Shown: positions 33,816 to 41,453 of the stretch, in pieces
Layout of the letters: every line of letters starts with the position of its first letter
Position numbering within the stretch: position 1 is the stretch's first letter
From: Streptomyces sp. NBC_01237
GTDB taxonomy: Bacteria; Actinomycetota; Actinomycetes; Streptomycetales; Streptomycetaceae
DNA length: 64,000 nucleotides
Direction of reading: 5' to 3'
Assembly (NCBI RefSeq): GCF_035917275.1
Contig: NZ_CP108508.1
Location: 3,162,001-3,226,000 of the forward strand
Made by a program: the position numbers and the translations under genes
The notes under the pieces: generated by a model
The model's database searches: none
What the model was told of the DNA's origin: nothing
What the model saw: the letters and a program-made list of their open reading frames with translations, nothing else

Positions 33816-33883
33816 CAACAAGCGTTGACAGTCCAGAACGGCAGCTCTACGTTGACAACAAGCGTTGACCAACAAGCGTGGGC
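33816..33883. promoter_or_regulatory. Three CAACAAGCGT operator copies plus promoter
   Basis: CAACAAGCGTTGAC occurs at 33816-33829 and 33856-33869, with a third partial copy (CAACAAGCGTGGGC) at 33870-33883. A near-consensus promoter runs through them on the plus strand: -35 TTGACA 33825-33830, 17-bp spacer, -10 TACGTT 33848-33853. The first copy overlaps the -35 and the others fall at the start of transcription, so TetR binding should block RNA polymerase. Confidence 0.7.
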
Positions 33884-33897
33884 TTCGGGAGGCCATC

Positions 33898-35244
33898 ATG
33901 GACGGCACCGTCACCATCGTTGGATCAGGACCCACCGGACTGCTGCTCGCGGGTGATCTCGCCGCCGCGGGTGTGTCCGTCACCGTCATCGAGAAGCGCC
34001 CCGCGGGCATCAGCAACCTGACCCGCGCCTTCGGCGTGCACGCCCGCACCATGGAACAGCTCGACGCGAGGGGCCTCGCCGACCCACTCGTCACGATCGG
34101 CCACAAGATCACCGAGCTTCGCCTCCTCGGCTCGCTCGCGATCGACCTCTCCGGACTCCGCACCCGCTTCCCGTACCTCCTGACCACCCCGCAGTACGAG
34201 GTGGAGAACCTTCTGCTGCGCCGCGCCGTCGAGCACGGAGCCACCTTCCGCCACGGAGCACGGGTCACCGGTGTCTCGCAGGACGGTGAGGGCGTCACGG
34301 TCGAGTTCACCGGCGAGGACGGGACGGCCGAAACCCTCCGGTCCGCCTACGCGGTGGGCGCGGACGGCACCCGCAGCGCCGTCCGCGAGTCGCTCGGGCT
34401 GCCCTTCCCCGGACACTCCGTGATCAAGTCGATCGTCCTCGCCGACGTGAGGCTGACCGGGGAGCCGGAGCCGACGGTGGCGGTCAGCCGGTCGGGGCGG
34501 TCCTTCGCCTTCACCATGCCCTTCGGCGACGGCTACTGGCGCGTGGGCGGCTGGGACCGTACGCACGGCGACATGGCCGACGCCGAGCCCGTCGATCCGG
34601 AAGAACTGCGCGGGATCCTCCAGCGCGTCTTCGGCACCGACTTCGGCATGCACGACGCCCGTTGGATGTCCCGGTTCCACAGCGACGAACGGCAGGTCGC
34701 GCGGTACCGGGTCGGCCGCGTACTGCTCGCGGGGGACGCCGCGCACACCCACTCCCCCGTGGGCGGCCAGGGCATGAACACCGGGCTCCAGGACGCGGCG
34801 AACCTGGGATGGAAGCTCGCCGCCGTCATCAACGGGCAGGAGCCGGAAGGGCTGTTGGACACCTACCACACGGAACGGCACCCGATCGGCAGGGAGGTGA
34901 TCCGCAGCAGCGGCACGATGCTGCGCTTCGCCATGGCGCAGACCCCGGCCCTGCGCGGACTGCGCACCGTCGCCGCCTTCGCCGTCGGCCACCTGCCCCT
35001 CGCCAACCGCCGCCTGCTGGGCACACTGTCCGGGATCGGCCTCACCTACGGACCGGGAGTCAGGCGCGTGCCCGATGTCCGGCTCCAGGAGGGCCGGCTG
35101 TACGAGGCGCTGCGCGCGGGGACGTTCGTCCGTGTCGTGCCGCGCGGCCGGGTGGAGCCGGGCGACGAGCGCACCACCGTCGTCCACTGGGCGAGCGACC
35201 GGCAGGACACGCTCCTGGTCCGCCCGGACGGTTATACCGCCTGA
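33898..35244 (+). CDS. FAD-dependent aromatic hydroxylase / monooxygenase (448 aa)
   Basis: Group A flavoprotein monooxygenase: the N-terminal Rossmann motif VGSGPTGLLLAGDLAAAG and the ADP-ribose Glu-Lys-Arg end (VIEKRPAG), the central GADGTRSAVRESLGLPFPG (DG motif), and GDAAHTHSPVGGQGMNTGLQD (GD motif). It resembles enzymes that hydroxylate rifamycins, tetracyclines or polyketide intermediates; at 448 residues it is slightly shorter than the typical 500-550. ATG at 33898 has a good CGGGAGG site; an in-frame ATG 33 bp upstream is less likely. Under divergent TetR control. Antibiotic modification or aromatic catabolism are both possible. Confidence 0.87.
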   Translation: MDGTVTIVGSGPTGLLLAGDLAAAGVSVTVIEKRPAGISNLTRAFGVHARTMEQLDARGLADPLVTIGHKITELRLLGSLAIDLSGLRTRFPYLLTTPQYEVENLLLRRAVEHGATFRHGARVTGVSQDGEGVTVEFTGEDGTAETLRSAYAVGADGTRSAVRESLGLPFPGHSVIKSIVLADVRLTGEPEPTVAVSRSGRSFAFTMPFGDGYWRVGGWDRTHGDMADAEPVDPEELRGILQRVFGTDFGMHDARWMSRFHSDERQVARYRVGRVLLAGDAAHTHSPVGGQGMNTGLQDAANLGWKLAAVINGQEPEGLLDTYHTERHPIGREVIRSSGTMLRFAMAQTPALRGLRTVAAFAVGHLPLANRRLLGTLSGIGLTYGPGVRRVPDVRLQEGRLYEALRAGTFVRVVPRGRVEPGDERTTVVHWASDRQDTLLVRPDGYTA

Positions 35245-35256
35245 GGAGGCGTCCCT

Positions 35257-35288
35257 GTCCGGAGCGCTGCGGCCATCGCGCTCCGGAC
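35257..35288 (+). terminator. Terminator after the monooxygenase gene
   Basis: GTCCGGAGCGC (35257-35267) pairs perfectly with GCGCTCCGGAC (35278-35288) around a 10-nt loop, 13 bp after the stop codon. No U-run, as usual for Streptomyces hairpin terminators. Confidence 0.7.
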
Positions 35289-35306
35289 ACGGACGAGTTG
35301 GACGAC

Positions 35307-35396
35307 GGTGGTGCTGGTGTTGCTGGTGGTGCTGGTGTTGCTGGTGGCACCGACAGCGCTGGTGGTGCCGGTGGTGCCGACAGCTCTGGTGGTGCC
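35307..35396. repeat. GGT/GCT low-complexity repeats
   Basis: An 18-bp unit GGTGGTGCTGGTGTTGCT is repeated exactly at 35307-35324 and 35325-35342. A near-duplicate of about 25 bp beginning CCGACAGC follows (about 35350 and 35377). The stretch lies between a terminator and the end of the next minus-strand gene. It would read as Gly/Ala/Val or Thr repeats, but no gene is supported. Confidence 0.65.
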
Positions 35397-35414
35397 GGTG
35401 CGAGAGCGTGCCCA

Positions 35415-35822
35415 TCAGGCGGCGTCGAGAGCCCCGGTGATCTTGCGGGTCATCTCGGCCAGGGTGGGGCTGGGCGCGCCCTTGTGTGCCACGGTGGCCG
35501 CCTCGACGGCGACGATGACCGCGCTGCGGAAGTTGTCGGCCTCCGCCGGGTCCTCCTTCTTGAGCAGGCTCATCCCCTCCGTCAGGGCCGGCAGCACCTC
35601 GTCGGCGATGGCGGCCACGGACTTGCCGTTCAGCTTCACGCCCTTCGACTTCTCCGCGAGCACGTGCCCGACCGGGCCGGTCGCGGAGTACAGGGCGATG
35701 CTGCCGCGCGTGGCGGCCTTGTGGGGCGAACCGGCGGCGTCGGCGGCGGCCAGCAGTGCGACGGCGCCGTACGCGGCGGTGCGCAGGGTGTTCTTGTCCT
35801 GGTCGGTCAGGGTGATGGACAT
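35415..35822 (-). CDS. Uncharacterised helical protein (135 aa)
   Basis: A 135-residue Ala/Lys-rich, probably all-helical soluble protein beginning with a Ser-Ile-Thr-Leu segment and TDQDKNTLRTAAYGAVALLA. I do not know its family beyond similar conserved hypothetical proteins in actinomycetes. ATG at 35822 with AGGAGCACCCC upstream, a good site. Three phased TGGCGCC palindromes about 90-145 bp upstream suggest tight regulation by a dimeric repressor not encoded next to it. Confidence 0.8.
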   Translation of the reverse strand: MSITLTDQDKNTLRTAAYGAVALLAAADAAGSPHKAATRGSIALYSATGPVGHVLAEKSKGVKLNGKSVAAIADEVLPALTEGMSLLKKEDPAEADNFRSAVIVAVEAATVAHKGAPSPTLAEMTRKITGALDAA

Positions 35823-35913
35823 GGTGGGGTGCTCCTCTGAATCTGCTTCGGTTTCTGGTCTTCGCGGTGGTGGTTGACCACCCCCGCTTCCGTGACACCA
35901 TCATGGCACATCA

Positions 35914-35966
35914 ATGGCGCCATGACGAGTCATTCGCGGCGCCATGCATGGCGTGAGTGGCGCCAC
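35914..35966. promoter_or_regulatory. Three phased GGCGCC-centred palindromes
   Basis: ATGGCGCCAT (35914-35923), CGCCATGCATGGCG (35940-35953, preceded by CGGCGCCA at 35937-35944) and GTGGCGCCAC (35957-35966) are all perfect palindromes. Their TGGCGCCA-type cores begin at 35915, 35937 and 35958, 21-22 bp apart, that is two helical turns. The array looks like a cooperative operator for the 135-aa gene on the minus strand. Confidence 0.6.
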
Positions 35967-36055
35967 GATGTGACTCCGACGAAGGAAACCGCAGATCAGT
36001 GGCGCTTTTTCTATGGCACCACCGTGGTCAAATTTTCCGTGAACCCCATGGGCCC

Positions 36056-37069
36056 TCAGACGTTCAGCTGTGCCACGGCCCCCGTCAGCCCCTCCCATGC
36101 CTGTGCGGTGTCCGGTGTCGCGGCGTGCGGGGCGCGGAACACGTCGAGGCAGGCGGCCACGTCGTCGAAGGCCCAGCGGAGCGCGTAATAGGTGAGCCGG
36201 TCCCGGTCGGGGCGGTGGCCGGTCAGCTCCTCGTAGCGGGCGAGGTCGTCCGGGTCCGGGGAGCAGAGCCAGAGGTCACGCTCGGGCACCGCGAGGGCGA
36301 CCGTGTCCCAGTCGACCAGCAGGTTCCGCCCGCCCGGGTCCAGGACGTTGCCCGGATGCGGTTCGCCGTGCGTCACGACCGGGGTCGGTGCCTGCCGGAT
36401 CAGGCGCGCGGTCCGCTCGTCGAACTCCCCGAGCCGGTGGCGGAGACCGCGGGCGCTGTCCGTCAGCAGCGCGCGGCAGCGTTCGGCGTACGGGCCGCTG
36501 TCCGGCGCGAAGGCGTCCAACGGCTCGCGCAGAGCCGCTTCCAGCGGGGCGCGGTCCGGAAGTCCCGGCCGGTGCACCGGCGTCGCAGCGGGCGTGGGAG
36601 TGCGGTGCAGCACGGCCAGCCGCTCCACGAGCAGGCGGCGGTGCTCCGGCGGCAGTTCCCGCCCGAAGCGGCCCGCGGACGCGTCCAGGTACGGAAAGAC
36701 GCTCACCGCGTACCGGTCCCCGAGCCGGCGCACGGTGGCACCGGAGGAGGCCGTGGAGGAGGCACCGGAGGAGGCCGTCCGCAGAGGTGCGACGACGAAG
36801 TCCAGACCGGCGTCCGCGTTCAGTGCGGCGGCCGTGTCCATCGCCCGGCGCAGCCCCTCCCGGGCCGCTTCCACACCCGCGCCGCAGTACGGCTTGTGCG
36901 CCAGGTCGGCCACCGTCACGAACCAGCGCCGCCCGTCGGCGGTCCGCGCGGTCCAGTGGTGATCGCCGAAGCCGACGGGCGCGTACGTCAGTGACGCGGG
37001 GTCCACTTCCCAGGCGGCGAGGGTGTCAGCGAGGGCGGATAAGTCGAGATCCATGGGCTGGTCCTTCAT
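36056..37069 (-). CDS. Aminoglycoside-phosphotransferase-family protein (337 aa)
   Basis: APH/ChoK-like kinase fold. The C-terminal catalytic pieces are visible: VVTHGEPHPGNVL (catalytic loop HGxxHxxN, usually HGDLHPGN; here Glu replaces Asp) and LLVDWDTVALAVPERDL (Mg2+-binding DxD-like Asp). The N-lobe has YAPVGFGDHHWTARTADG as a nucleotide-binding strand. It would phosphorylate a small hydroxylated molecule. The Asp-to-Glu change in the catalytic loop is noteworthy, though such variants occur in uncharacterised members. Start 37069; an ATG five codons in is also possible. Monocistronic. Confidence 0.82.
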   Translation of the reverse strand: MKDQPMDLDLSALADTLAAWEVDPASLTYAPVGFGDHHWTARTADGRRWFVTVADLAHKPYCGAGVEAAREGLRRAMDTAAALNADAGLDFVVAPLRTASSGASSTASSGATVRRLGDRYAVSVFPYLDASAGRFGRELPPEHRRLLVERLAVLHRTPTPAATPVHRPGLPDRAPLEAALREPLDAFAPDSGPYAERCRALLTDSARGLRHRLGEFDERTARLIRQAPTPVVTHGEPHPGNVLDPGGRNLLVDWDTVALAVPERDLWLCSPDPDDLARYEELTGHRPDRDRLTYYALRWAFDDVAACLDVFRAPHAATPDTAQAWEGLTGAVAQLNV

Positions 37070-37226
37070 GCCGGCACCCTAACGAAGCCGCCGGAGCGCC
37101 CCTCCCGTGTCCGCGTTAGCCTCGGTGGCGAGACCTGACGACGGCTCGGCGGCCCCGACGGCCCCGACGGCGAGAGCCGGGGGCCGGAGGCCGGGAGTCG
37201 AGAACACGAGAGCGAAGGTGGCGGCA

Positions 37227-37529
37227 ATGGCGAAGGTTCCGGCAGCGGCAGTGGCTGCGAGCGGACTTGTCGGGGGTTACGGCGTCGCCCGGTGGACCAA
37301 GAAGCGGCCGCTGGGCGGGGTCGCGCTCGCCGCCGCCGGGTCCCTCGCCGCGTACGAGTGGAACCGGCAGGCGGGCCCCCGCGCGGCGGCCGGGCTGACC
37401 GTCGCGTACGTCGCCGCGTTCGCCGGATCGCACCCGCTCGCCAAGAAGGTCGGCGCCTGGCCCGCCGTGTTCGCCGTCGCGGGCGGCGTGGCCGCCGCGT
37501 CCTGGGCGGTCACCCGCCGCGCCGCCTGA
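37227..37529 (+). CDS. Small multi-helix membrane protein (100 aa)
   Basis: A 100-residue Ala/Gly-rich protein with about three hydrophobic segments (AVAASGLVGGYGVARW, VALAAAGSLAAYEW, AVFAVAGGVAAASWAV) and a few Lys/Arg between them. No family recognised. ATG at 37227 following GCGAAGGTGGCGGCA; an earlier in-frame start is possible. It ends 18 bp before a 26-bp perfect palindrome. Confidence 0.65.
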   Translation: MAKVPAAAVAASGLVGGYGVARWTKKRPLGGVALAAAGSLAAYEWNRQAGPRAAAGLTVAYVAAFAGSHPLAKKVGAWPAVFAVAGGVAAASWAVTRRAA

Positions 37530-37546
37530 GAAACGCACCACCCGCG

Positions 37547-37572
37547 GGGCCTCTCGTCCGGACGAGAGGCCC
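37547..37572. terminator. 26-bp perfect palindrome, probable bidirectional terminator
   Basis: GGGCCTCTCGTCC (37547-37559) is followed directly by its exact complement GGACGAGAGGCCC (37560-37572) with no spacer. It lies between two convergent genes and could stop transcription from both sides. Confidence 0.65.
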
Positions 37573-37623
37573 TGCTCCGGTTCCTGGTGCGGACGAGAGC
37601 TCTCGCCCCCGGAGGAGAGGTCT

Positions 37624-37715
37624 CGTCCGGGGGCGAGAAGTCCCGGTCCGGACGAGAAGTCCCGGTCCGGACGCGAGGCCCCGGTCCGGACGCGAGGCCC
37701 TGGTCCGGGGCCGGC
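37624..37715. repeat. 19-bp tandem repeats derived from the palindrome arm
   Basis: Units GGTCCGGACGMGARGYCCC stand at 37645-37663, 37664-37682 and 37683-37701, with a degenerate copy before (from 37624) and after (from 37702). The core GTCCGGACGAGA repeats half of the adjacent 26-bp palindrome. The array touches the DUF445 stop codon at 37718. Confidence 0.7.
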
Positions 37716-37717
37716 CC

Positions 37718-39148
37718 CTACCCCCCCAGTGCCCGCGACACCGTGTAGATGACCAGCCCCGCCAACGCGCCCACCACCGTGCCGTTGATCCGGATGAACT
37801 GCAGGTCACGGCCGATGTGCGCCTCGATCTTCTTCGAGGTCTGGTCCGCGTCCCAGCCCGCCACCGTGTCGCTGATCAGTGAGGTGATCTCCGCGCGGTA
37901 CGTCGTGACGACATACGCCGCCGCGTCCTCCAGCCAGCCGTCCAGCTTGGCCTGCAGACGCTCGTCCGTCGCCAGCCGGGCGCCCAGCGACATCAGCGAG
38001 GCGCGGGCCCGCAGCCGCAGTTCGCTCTGCTCGTCCTCCGCAGCCGCCATGATCATCGTGCGTACGGAGGACCAGGCCGACGCGATGACGTCCTGGACCT
38101 CACGGCGGCCCAGCACCTCCGACTTCAGCCGCTCCACCCTGGCCCGGGTGTCGGAGTCCGTCTGGAGATCCGCCGCGAAATCCGTCAGGAACGTGTCGAT
38201 CGAGCCGCGCGCCGGGTGCCCCGGCATGTCGCGCATCTCCGTGACGAAGCGCAGCAGCTCCTTGTAGACCCGCTCCCCCACCCGCTTGTCCACGAAGCGC
38301 GGCGTCCACCCCGGCGCCCCGCCCTGCACCGCGTCCATCACCGAGTCGCCGTGCTCCACCAGCCAGTCGTGCGCCCGTACGCAGACGAGGTCCACGACCC
38401 TGCGGTGCCCCCCGTCCGCGACGACCTTCTCCAGCATCTTGCCGAGTCCGGGGCCGACCTCCACCGCGTCCGCCCGCCGGGTGATCGCCTCGCCGACCAC
38501 CGCCTGGACGTCGGAGTCCCGCAGGACGGTCAGCGCACCGCGCAGCGCGGTCGCCAGCTCGGCGGTGACCCGGTCGGCGTGATCCGGCTCCGCGAGCCAG
38601 GCACCCACCCGCCGGCCGACGCCCAGAGCGTGAATTCGGTCACGAACGACCCCTGAGGAGAGAAAGTTTTCCCCCACGAAGGAACCAAGTGACGCTCCGA
38701 GCTGATCCTTCTTGGTGGGAATGATGGCGGTGTGCGGGATGGGCAGGCCGAGCGGGCGCCGGAAGAGCGCCGTGACGGCGAACCAGTCCGCCAGCGCGCC
38801 CACCATTCCCGCTTCGGCGGCCGCCGCGACGTAGCCCGGCCAGCCGCCCACACCCGCGTTCTTCGCCCAGGTGGCGAGGACGTACACGAGCGCGACGAGC
38901 AGAAGGAGACCCGTGGCGGTGGTCTTCATACGGCGTACTCCGCGCCGCTTCTCCTCGTCGGCCGCGGTGTACGCGAACGAGGCGAGCGGCGAGGCCGCCC
39001 GGCGCCCGGAACCGGACCCGTCGTCCGGGTCCGGCGGCGTGCCGGACCCGCCCTCCGCGCGCCCCTGCCCCTCCGGGACCTGCCGGTCCTGTGGGCCCTC
39101 CACTGACTTCTGCACCGCGTCCTGCTCTCCGGCTCCGGCCCGTTCCAT
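37718..39148 (-). CDS. DUF445-family membrane-associated protein (476 aa)
   Basis: After a variable acidic/Gly N-terminus of about 75 residues comes an N-terminal membrane helix (GLLLLVALVYVLATW) and the DUF445 signature AEAGMVGALADWFAVTALFRRPLGLPIPHTAIIP, here in outline. Long amphipathic helices follow, and a C-terminal hydrophobic segment INGTVVGALAGLVIYTVSRAL ends the protein. DUF445 proteins are widespread and poorly understood; some are linked to cell-envelope functions. ATG at 39148 is chosen for the charged N-terminus; shorter starts near the helix are possible. Divergent from the SGNH hydrolase. Confidence 0.85.
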   Translation of the reverse strand: MERAGAGEQDAVQKSVEGPQDRQVPEGQGRAEGGSGTPPDPDDGSGSGRRAASPLASFAYTAADEEKRRGVRRMKTTATGLLLLVALVYVLATWAKNAGVGGWPGYVAAAAEAGMVGALADWFAVTALFRRPLGLPIPHTAIIPTKKDQLGASLGSFVGENFLSSGVVRDRIHALGVGRRVGAWLAEPDHADRVTAELATALRGALTVLRDSDVQAVVGEAITRRADAVEVGPGLGKMLEKVVADGGHRRVVDLVCVRAHDWLVEHGDSVMDAVQGGAPGWTPRFVDKRVGERVYKELLRFVTEMRDMPGHPARGSIDTFLTDFAADLQTDSDTRARVERLKSEVLGRREVQDVIASAWSSVRTMIMAAAEDEQSELRLRARASLMSLGARLATDERLQAKLDGWLEDAAAYVVTTYRAEITSLISDTVAGWDADQTSKKIEAHIGRDLQFIRINGTVVGALAGLVIYTVSRALGG

Positions 39149-39290
39149 CCGCTCCACCCGTCCGCGTACGCATCGCCCCCGCGCCGTACGCATTGTCCTT
39201 ACCTCACCTACTCCCGGGCCGCACGTCGAGTTCCCCGCGGCCTGTCGCATCATGGGACCAGCCCGATCAGCACAAGGAGAAACACCGCAC

Positions 39291-40538
39291 ATGCCCAGGC
39301 GCCAGGGGTATGCCCTGCTCATCGCCCTTGTGGCGGGCACCGCCGCACTCGCCGCCGCCGTGGCCTTCGGCACGACGCTGCTCTCCGGCCCGCGGCCCCC
39401 GGCCCCGTTCACCGGCGCCGAGGCGCACGCGGCGGCCCGCAGTCCCGCCGCCCCGGCCCACTCCGGCGGCAACTGGGTCGCCACCTGGACCAGCGCACCC
39501 GTCAGCGCCGAGCCGCGTACCGCGCACGGTTTCCCGGGACGCACCATCCGCAACACCGTGCACACCAGCGTCGGCGGTGACGCGGCCCGCATCACCCTCT
39601 CCAACCTCTTCGGCGCGGCTCCCCTGGTGGTCGACCAGGCCACCGTCAACACCCGTCCGGTGACCTTCAAGGGCGCGCCCCGTGTCACCGTCGCCGCGGG
39701 CGGACAGGTCGTCAGCGACCCCGTCGTGGTGCCCGTCGCCGCCGACACCGACCTGCTGGTCACGCTGCGCACCCCGCACGGGGGCGGTCCCGTCACCTTC
39801 CACCCGAACGCGCACCAGACGTCCTACCTGGCCGACGAGCACGGCACCTGGAGCACCACCCGGTGGCGCTACCTCACCGCCGTGGACGTCCGCAACGAGC
39901 GCGCGCCCGGCACCGTCGTCGTCATCGGCGACTCGATCACCGCGGGCAGCGGCTCCACCACCGACGCCAACGCCCGCTGGCCCGATGTCCTCGCCGACCG
40001 GCTGCGCGGCACGTACGGCGTCGCCAACCAGGGCATAGCCGGGAACCGGCTGCTGCGCGACGGCCTCACCGGCATCAGCGGCCAGGGCGGAACGGGCCGC
40101 TTCGAACGCGACGTCCTCTCGGTCGCCGGAGTGAAGACCGTGTTCGTCGCGCTCGGCATCAACGACGTGCAGCAGGCCCCGCAGGAGACGGACCCACAGC
40201 GCATCCTGGACGGCTTCCGCGCCCTCACCGAGCGGGCGCACGCCCGCGGGCTGCGGGTCGTCGGGGCGACGCTGACCCCGTACGAGGGGTACGCCACCTG
40301 GACGCCCGCGCGCAACGCCGTACGGCTGGCCGTCAACGAGCGGATCAGGGCGGGCGGGATCTTCGACGCGTACGTCGACTTCGACCGGGCGGTACGCGAC
40401 CCGTACGCGCCCAACCGGCTCCTCCCGTCGTACGACTCCGGCGACCATCTGCACCTCAACGACGACGGCTACCGCACCCTCGGCCGGCACATCGACCTCA
40501 AGTCCCTGGTCGGCGCCCCGAAGTCCGACACGTTCTGA
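39291..40538 (+). CDS. Secreted SGNH/GDSL hydrolase (415 aa)
   Basis: An N-terminal signal anchor (GYALLIALVAGTAALAAAVAF) suggests export. A beta-rich domain (about 55-190) precedes the SGNH hydrolase core: block I VVVIGDSITAGSG with nucleophile Ser215, block III ALGINDVQQ (Asn), and block V SGDHLHLNDDGY (Asp and His). It is an esterase or lipase acting on an extracellular ester, possibly polysaccharide acetyl groups or lipids. ATG at 39291 with AAGGAG about 12 bp upstream. A long GC hairpin follows the stop. Confidence 0.9.
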   Translation: MPRRQGYALLIALVAGTAALAAAVAFGTTLLSGPRPPAPFTGAEAHAAARSPAAPAHSGGNWVATWTSAPVSAEPRTAHGFPGRTIRNTVHTSVGGDAARITLSNLFGAAPLVVDQATVNTRPVTFKGAPRVTVAAGGQVVSDPVVVPVAADTDLLVTLRTPHGGGPVTFHPNAHQTSYLADEHGTWSTTRWRYLTAVDVRNERAPGTVVVIGDSITAGSGSTTDANARWPDVLADRLRGTYGVANQGIAGNRLLRDGLTGISGQGGTGRFERDVLSVAGVKTVFVALGINDVQQAPQETDPQRILDGFRALTERAHARGLRVVGATLTPYEGYATWTPARNAVRLAVNERIRAGGIFDAYVDFDRAVRDPYAPNRLLPSYDSGDHLHLNDDGYRTLGRHIDLKSLVGAPKSDTF

Positions 40539-40593
40539 CGCCGCCCCGGTGCGGGGCGACGTCGGCGCGGGACGTCCCCCGCGCGGGGCGAAC

Positions 40594-40641
40594 CCCCCGT
40601 GCCGGACGGCTCCGGTCCGTCGGGAGTGTCCGGCACGGGGG
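40594..40641. terminator. Hairpin between convergent genes
   Basis: CCCCCGTGCCGGAC (40594-40607) pairs with GTCCGGCACGGGGG (40628-40641), a 14-bp perfect stem with a 20-nt loop, placed between the converging SGNH hydrolase and DUF1707 genes. Confidence 0.7.
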
Positions 40642-40647
40642 CAGGGC

Positions 40648-41367
40648 TCAGCCCAGTTCCTTGCGGCCGTCGCCCTCGTCCGGCTTCCCCAGCGCGTTCC
40701 GCTCCCGGTCCCGCGCCAGCTCCGCGTCCCGGAGCCGCTGCCGTTCCGCCTTGGTCCGCTTGCGGTCCACGCCGACACCGCCCATCAGCGCGAAGCCGGT
40801 GATCCGCACCTGCGGGGCGTCCGGTGCGGGTGCGCCCTCCTCGTTCGAGCCCTCGCCGAAGCCGCCCATGATGCCGATGCCCTTGACCTCGACGTTCAGC
40901 TCCGGCGGCGCCGTCACATGCATGCCGCCCATGACCGTGAAGCAGCGGATGACCACCTCGCGGTCCTCGAAGTTCGCCTCGCGCAGATCGATCTCACCGC
41001 CGCCCCACATCGCGAACGCCGTGAACTTCCGGCCCACCGTCCAGTGACCCTTCCGGGTGAACCCGCTCCAGAACGCGAAGGCCCCCGTGGAGGTGGCGGG
41101 GCCCCCGATCCGCGACGGCCAGCTCCCCGGCCTGCCCGGCACCGGGGGCGTCGGCGCACCGGGCGGCGCGACCACGGTGCCCGGTGCCGGGAGATCCCGG
41201 ACGATCGGCTCCAACTCCCCATGCGTACGGGCCTTGTAGGTCGCGTCGAGGCGCTGCTCGAACTCGTCCATGTCCAGCCGGCCCTCGGCCACCGCCTCAC
41301 GCAGCAGCTCGGCGATGCGCTCACGCTCGGCGTCGGAGGCACGCATTTCCGGAAGTTCACTTGTCAT
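40648..41367 (-). CDS. DUF1707 / LiaF-like protein (239 aa)
   Basis: The N-terminal DUF1707 domain, MRASDAERERIAELLREAV, then EGRLDMDEFEQRLDATYKA and GELEPIVRDLP (about 8-60), is frequent in actinobacterial membrane-linked proteins. The C-terminal half has the beta-rich pattern of LiaF/DUF2154 (EIDLREANFEDREVVIRCF and MGGMHVTAPPEL). A Pro/Gly linker connects them. No membrane segment is obvious, so it may be a soluble envelope-stress-type adaptor. ATG at 41367. It follows the ABC-exporter operon in the same direction, but a gap of about 85 bp separates them. Confidence 0.85.
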   Translation of the reverse strand: MTSELPEMRASDAERERIAELLREAVAEGRLDMDEFEQRLDATYKARTHGELEPIVRDLPAPGTVVAPPGAPTPPVPGRPGSWPSRIGGPATSTGAFAFWSGFTRKGHWTVGRKFTAFAMWGGGEIDLREANFEDREVVIRCFTVMGGMHVTAPPELNVEVKGIGIMGGFGEGSNEEGAPAPDAPQVRITGFALMGGVGVDRKRTKAERQRLRDAELARDRERNALGKPDEGDGRKELG

Positions 41368-41453
41368 ACCGCGCAGCCTATTGAACGCACCGGCTCCCGT
41401 CACAGACGAGCGCGCCCACGCCCGCGCGCCGCGGCCGGAACGCGCCCGCTCCG

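Noticed and set aside
35308..35877. Plus-strand frame beginning with Val/Leu repeats
   Set aside because: Starts in low-complexity DNA and is antisense to the 135-aa gene, which has a good ribosome-binding site.
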